From positions 1 through 7,180 of the forward strand of contig JACNHM010000441.1 in assembly GCA_014383605.1 (NCBI GenBank): a DNA stretch of 7,180 bases. The letters run 5' to 3'. Source of the DNA: Chloroflexota bacterium. Its GTDB lineage: Bacteria; Chloroflexota; Anaerolineae; UBA3071. Below, piece after piece: positions 6,038 through 7,180 of this stretch (its first letter is position 1; each line of letters starts with the position of its first letter). The notes beneath the pieces were generated by a model. The model saw nothing but the letters and a program-made list of their open reading frames with translations. It was not told the DNA's origin and made no database searches. Position numbers and translations under genes: made by a program.

Positions 6038-6985
6038 ACTTCTGTGCTTCTCCAGCACTGCTTCAGCGGTGACCGTGTCCGTGACCAGCACGTTCAAGCA
6101 TCCTCCCCGCAGCGCCCCCAGGATGGCAGCGACTTTTTCCTCGCCCCCGGCGACGCCGATCACGTGATCCAGCGCCTTCAGTTGTTCCAAAGAGATGCCG
6201 ATAACGCCGGGCTCGACGAGGCACTGTCGTCCCTGGGCATCGAAGAAGCGCCCGCAGAGATCGCCTACCGCTCCCCGCCGTTCCAACTCCAGCAAAAGGG
6301 AGGCGTCCATGTAACCGGCAAAGAGCATGGAAGACTGGCGTTGCAAGGCAAAATGGCCGATGCCTACCAGAACCACGTCGAGTTTGGGCCAACTCTGGGT
6401 CACCACCTCCACGTCGGCCACCTGGAACAGTGCCTGGCAGGTTGACGGGTCGCTGACGAAGGCCGGTGCATAGAGAGTCAACCAACTGCCGCTGAAAGCC
6501 TCGGCCAACCCCCGGGCCAGGTCATTCACCTGAAACGATGGGGAGATTTGCCCTAATCCGCCGATCAGAGGAAAGACTTGCACCTCGGCCCGTCGCTCGG
6601 TGCCCAGCGCCTCGACGACGGCGTGCAGGGTGCGCCCCCAGCCGATACCCACTAGGTCACCGTTGCTGAGCGTGGAACGCAGGTACTCGGCTGCCGCGAG
6701 ACCAAGGCGTCGCCGCAGCAGTTCGCCGCTCGCCCCTTCGCCAACCACCACCGCCTGCCGTAGGTGAAAAGCGCTTGCCAGACGGGTCTCCAACTCCTCA
6801 AAGGTCGCAAAGGGATCCACCACTGTGATCTGGACGATTCCCTCCTGACGAGCCTGCGCCAGCAGTCGGGAGACAGCGGGTCGGGAAACGCCCAGTTCTT
6901 GGGCTACCTGTTGTTGCGTCAGATTGTCTTCGTAATACAGCCGCGCTGCCTGAAGGATCAGACGTAACTCTTCGCCAGAACTCAT
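6029..6985 (-). CDS. SorC-family sugar-responsive transcriptional regulator (318 aa)
   Basis: DNA-binding regulator of sugar catabolism. Residues 8-55 hold a helix-turn-helix (LTQQQVAQELGVSRPAVSRL at 22-41, then a wing with EGIVQITV). Residues 58-318 form the NagB/RpiA-like effector domain, with the family hallmarks GIGWGRTLHAVVEAL (113-127), FPLIGGLGQ (138-146), VLVGIG (205-210), GAVGDLCGRFFD (238-249), and the C-terminal ALDHVIGVAGG...KVAAILGAL and LVTDTVTAEAVL. Such proteins bind a phosphorylated sugar and usually control their own operon. The start ATG overlaps the stop of the FGGY kinase (ATGA) and has AAAGG 7 nt upstream. The last codons (SET) and the TAA stop come from or adjoin the heptamer repeat. 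The length is normal for the family, so little seems to be lost. The effector is probably the product of the neighbouring kinase (inference). Confidence 0.95.
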   Translation of the reverse strand: MSSGEELRLILQAARLYYEDNLTQQQVAQELGVSRPAVSRLLAQARQEGIVQITVVDPFATFEELETRLASAFHLRQAVVVGEGASGELLRRRLGLAAAEYLRSTLSNGDLVGIGWGRTLHAVVEALGTERRAEVQVFPLIGGLGQISPSFQVNDLARGLAEAFSGSWLTLYAPAFVSDPSTCQALFQVADVEVVTQSWPKLDVVLVGIGHFALQRQSSMLFAGYMDASLLLELERRGAVGDLCGRFFDAQGRQCLVEPGVIGISLEQLKALDHVIGVAGGEEKVAAILGALRGGCLNVLVTDTVTAEAVLEKHRSET

Positions 6986-7180
6986 GCTATTGCCTTTCTG
7001 TCCATCTGACTCAGACGCGAGAAGGTGAGTTGCAAAGCCGGATAGAGACCTCGCCAGAGAGGGAACAATGCTCTATAGATGGTGGTGTGAGCGGCTTGCG
7101 GCTCGAAGGTGGCCGCTGGATGCGTCATGGCAGCGGCCGCGTCGCTCAATCCATCGAAGGCACCTGTGCCGACGGCTGCC
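6982..7180 (-). CDS. FGGY-family carbohydrate kinase, C-terminal 65 residues (5' end off window)
   Basis: The minus-strand frame from the right edge reads AAVGTGAFDGLSDAAAAMTH and continues with ATFEPQ, TTIYRALFPLWRGLYPAL and a short tail ending RKAIA, stop TGA at 6984-6982. This matches the end of FGGY kinases (xylulokinase, ribulokinase and relatives): the 'A..G.G.f....eA...m' loop, then 'f.P....~~Y..l~..~..lY..l'. These enzymes phosphorylate a ketose or polyol with ATP in the cytosol. Only the last part of the second domain is visible, so the substrate cannot be judged. The stop overlaps the SorC start by ATGA, which ties the two genes in one operon. Confidence 0.85.
   Translation of the reverse strand, partial: AAVGTGAFDGLSDAAAAMTHPAATFEPQAAHTTIYRALFPLWRGLYPALQLTFSRLSQMDRKAIA

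Overview
This 7.2 kb window comes from a GC-rich bacterial chromosome. All seven recognisable genes lie on the minus strand, so they are read from right to left. The mix of genes (FGGY kinase with a SorC regulator, a DUF433 protein, a DUF4062/NB-ARC/TPR STAND protein, a Pro/Thr-rich molybdopterin-binding-type protein, and a short heptamer repeat between genes) would suit a filamentous or environmental Chloroflexota lineage. That placement is inference; nothing in the window fixes it.

Right part (7180 to 4152), a sugar-utilisation block. It holds the C-terminal end of an FGGY carbohydrate kinase, a complete SorC-type sugar-responsive regulator (start overlaps the kinase stop as ATGA), a complete ADP-ribosylglycohydrolase (DraG-like) family protein (3 nt after the SorC stop), and a complete sugar phosphate isomerase/epimerase-type TIM barrel (start overlaps the hydrolase stop as GTGA). 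The spacing strongly suggests one transcript. A 49-bp array of seven heptamers (5989-6037) lies across the SorC/hydrolase junction. It supplies the last codons and stop of one gene and the start and first codons of the other.

Middle (4115 to 3876). A small DUF433 (antitoxin-like) gene follows in the same direction, 36 nt after the isomerase. It has no visible Shine-Dalgarno, and its start codon falls inside the conserved N-terminal motif. No DUF5615 toxin partner is present.

Left part (3822 to 1). A large intact STAND protein (1155 aa) has a DUF4062 N-terminal domain, an NB-ARC-type NTPase with all main motifs, a winged-helix/MHD-like segment, and nine uniform 40-residue tetratricopeptide repeats encoded by an unbroken 120-bp tandem array. 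This is the type of architecture found in bacterial signalling and immune NTPases. Its stop overlaps (ATGA) the start of a seventh gene, which runs off the left edge. That gene encodes a Pro/Thr-rich linker followed by the beginning of an oxidoreductase-molybdopterin-binding-like domain, but no recognisable signal peptide.

No RNA genes, insertion sequences, CRISPR arrays or convincing terminators were seen. No stretch over 300 bases lacks a gene; the longest gap between consecutive genes is 53 nt. The first three complete genes and the kinase probably serve uptake or breakdown of a sugar or sugar derivative. The STAND protein looks like a separate sensing/defence or signalling unit inserted or retained downstream in the same direction.
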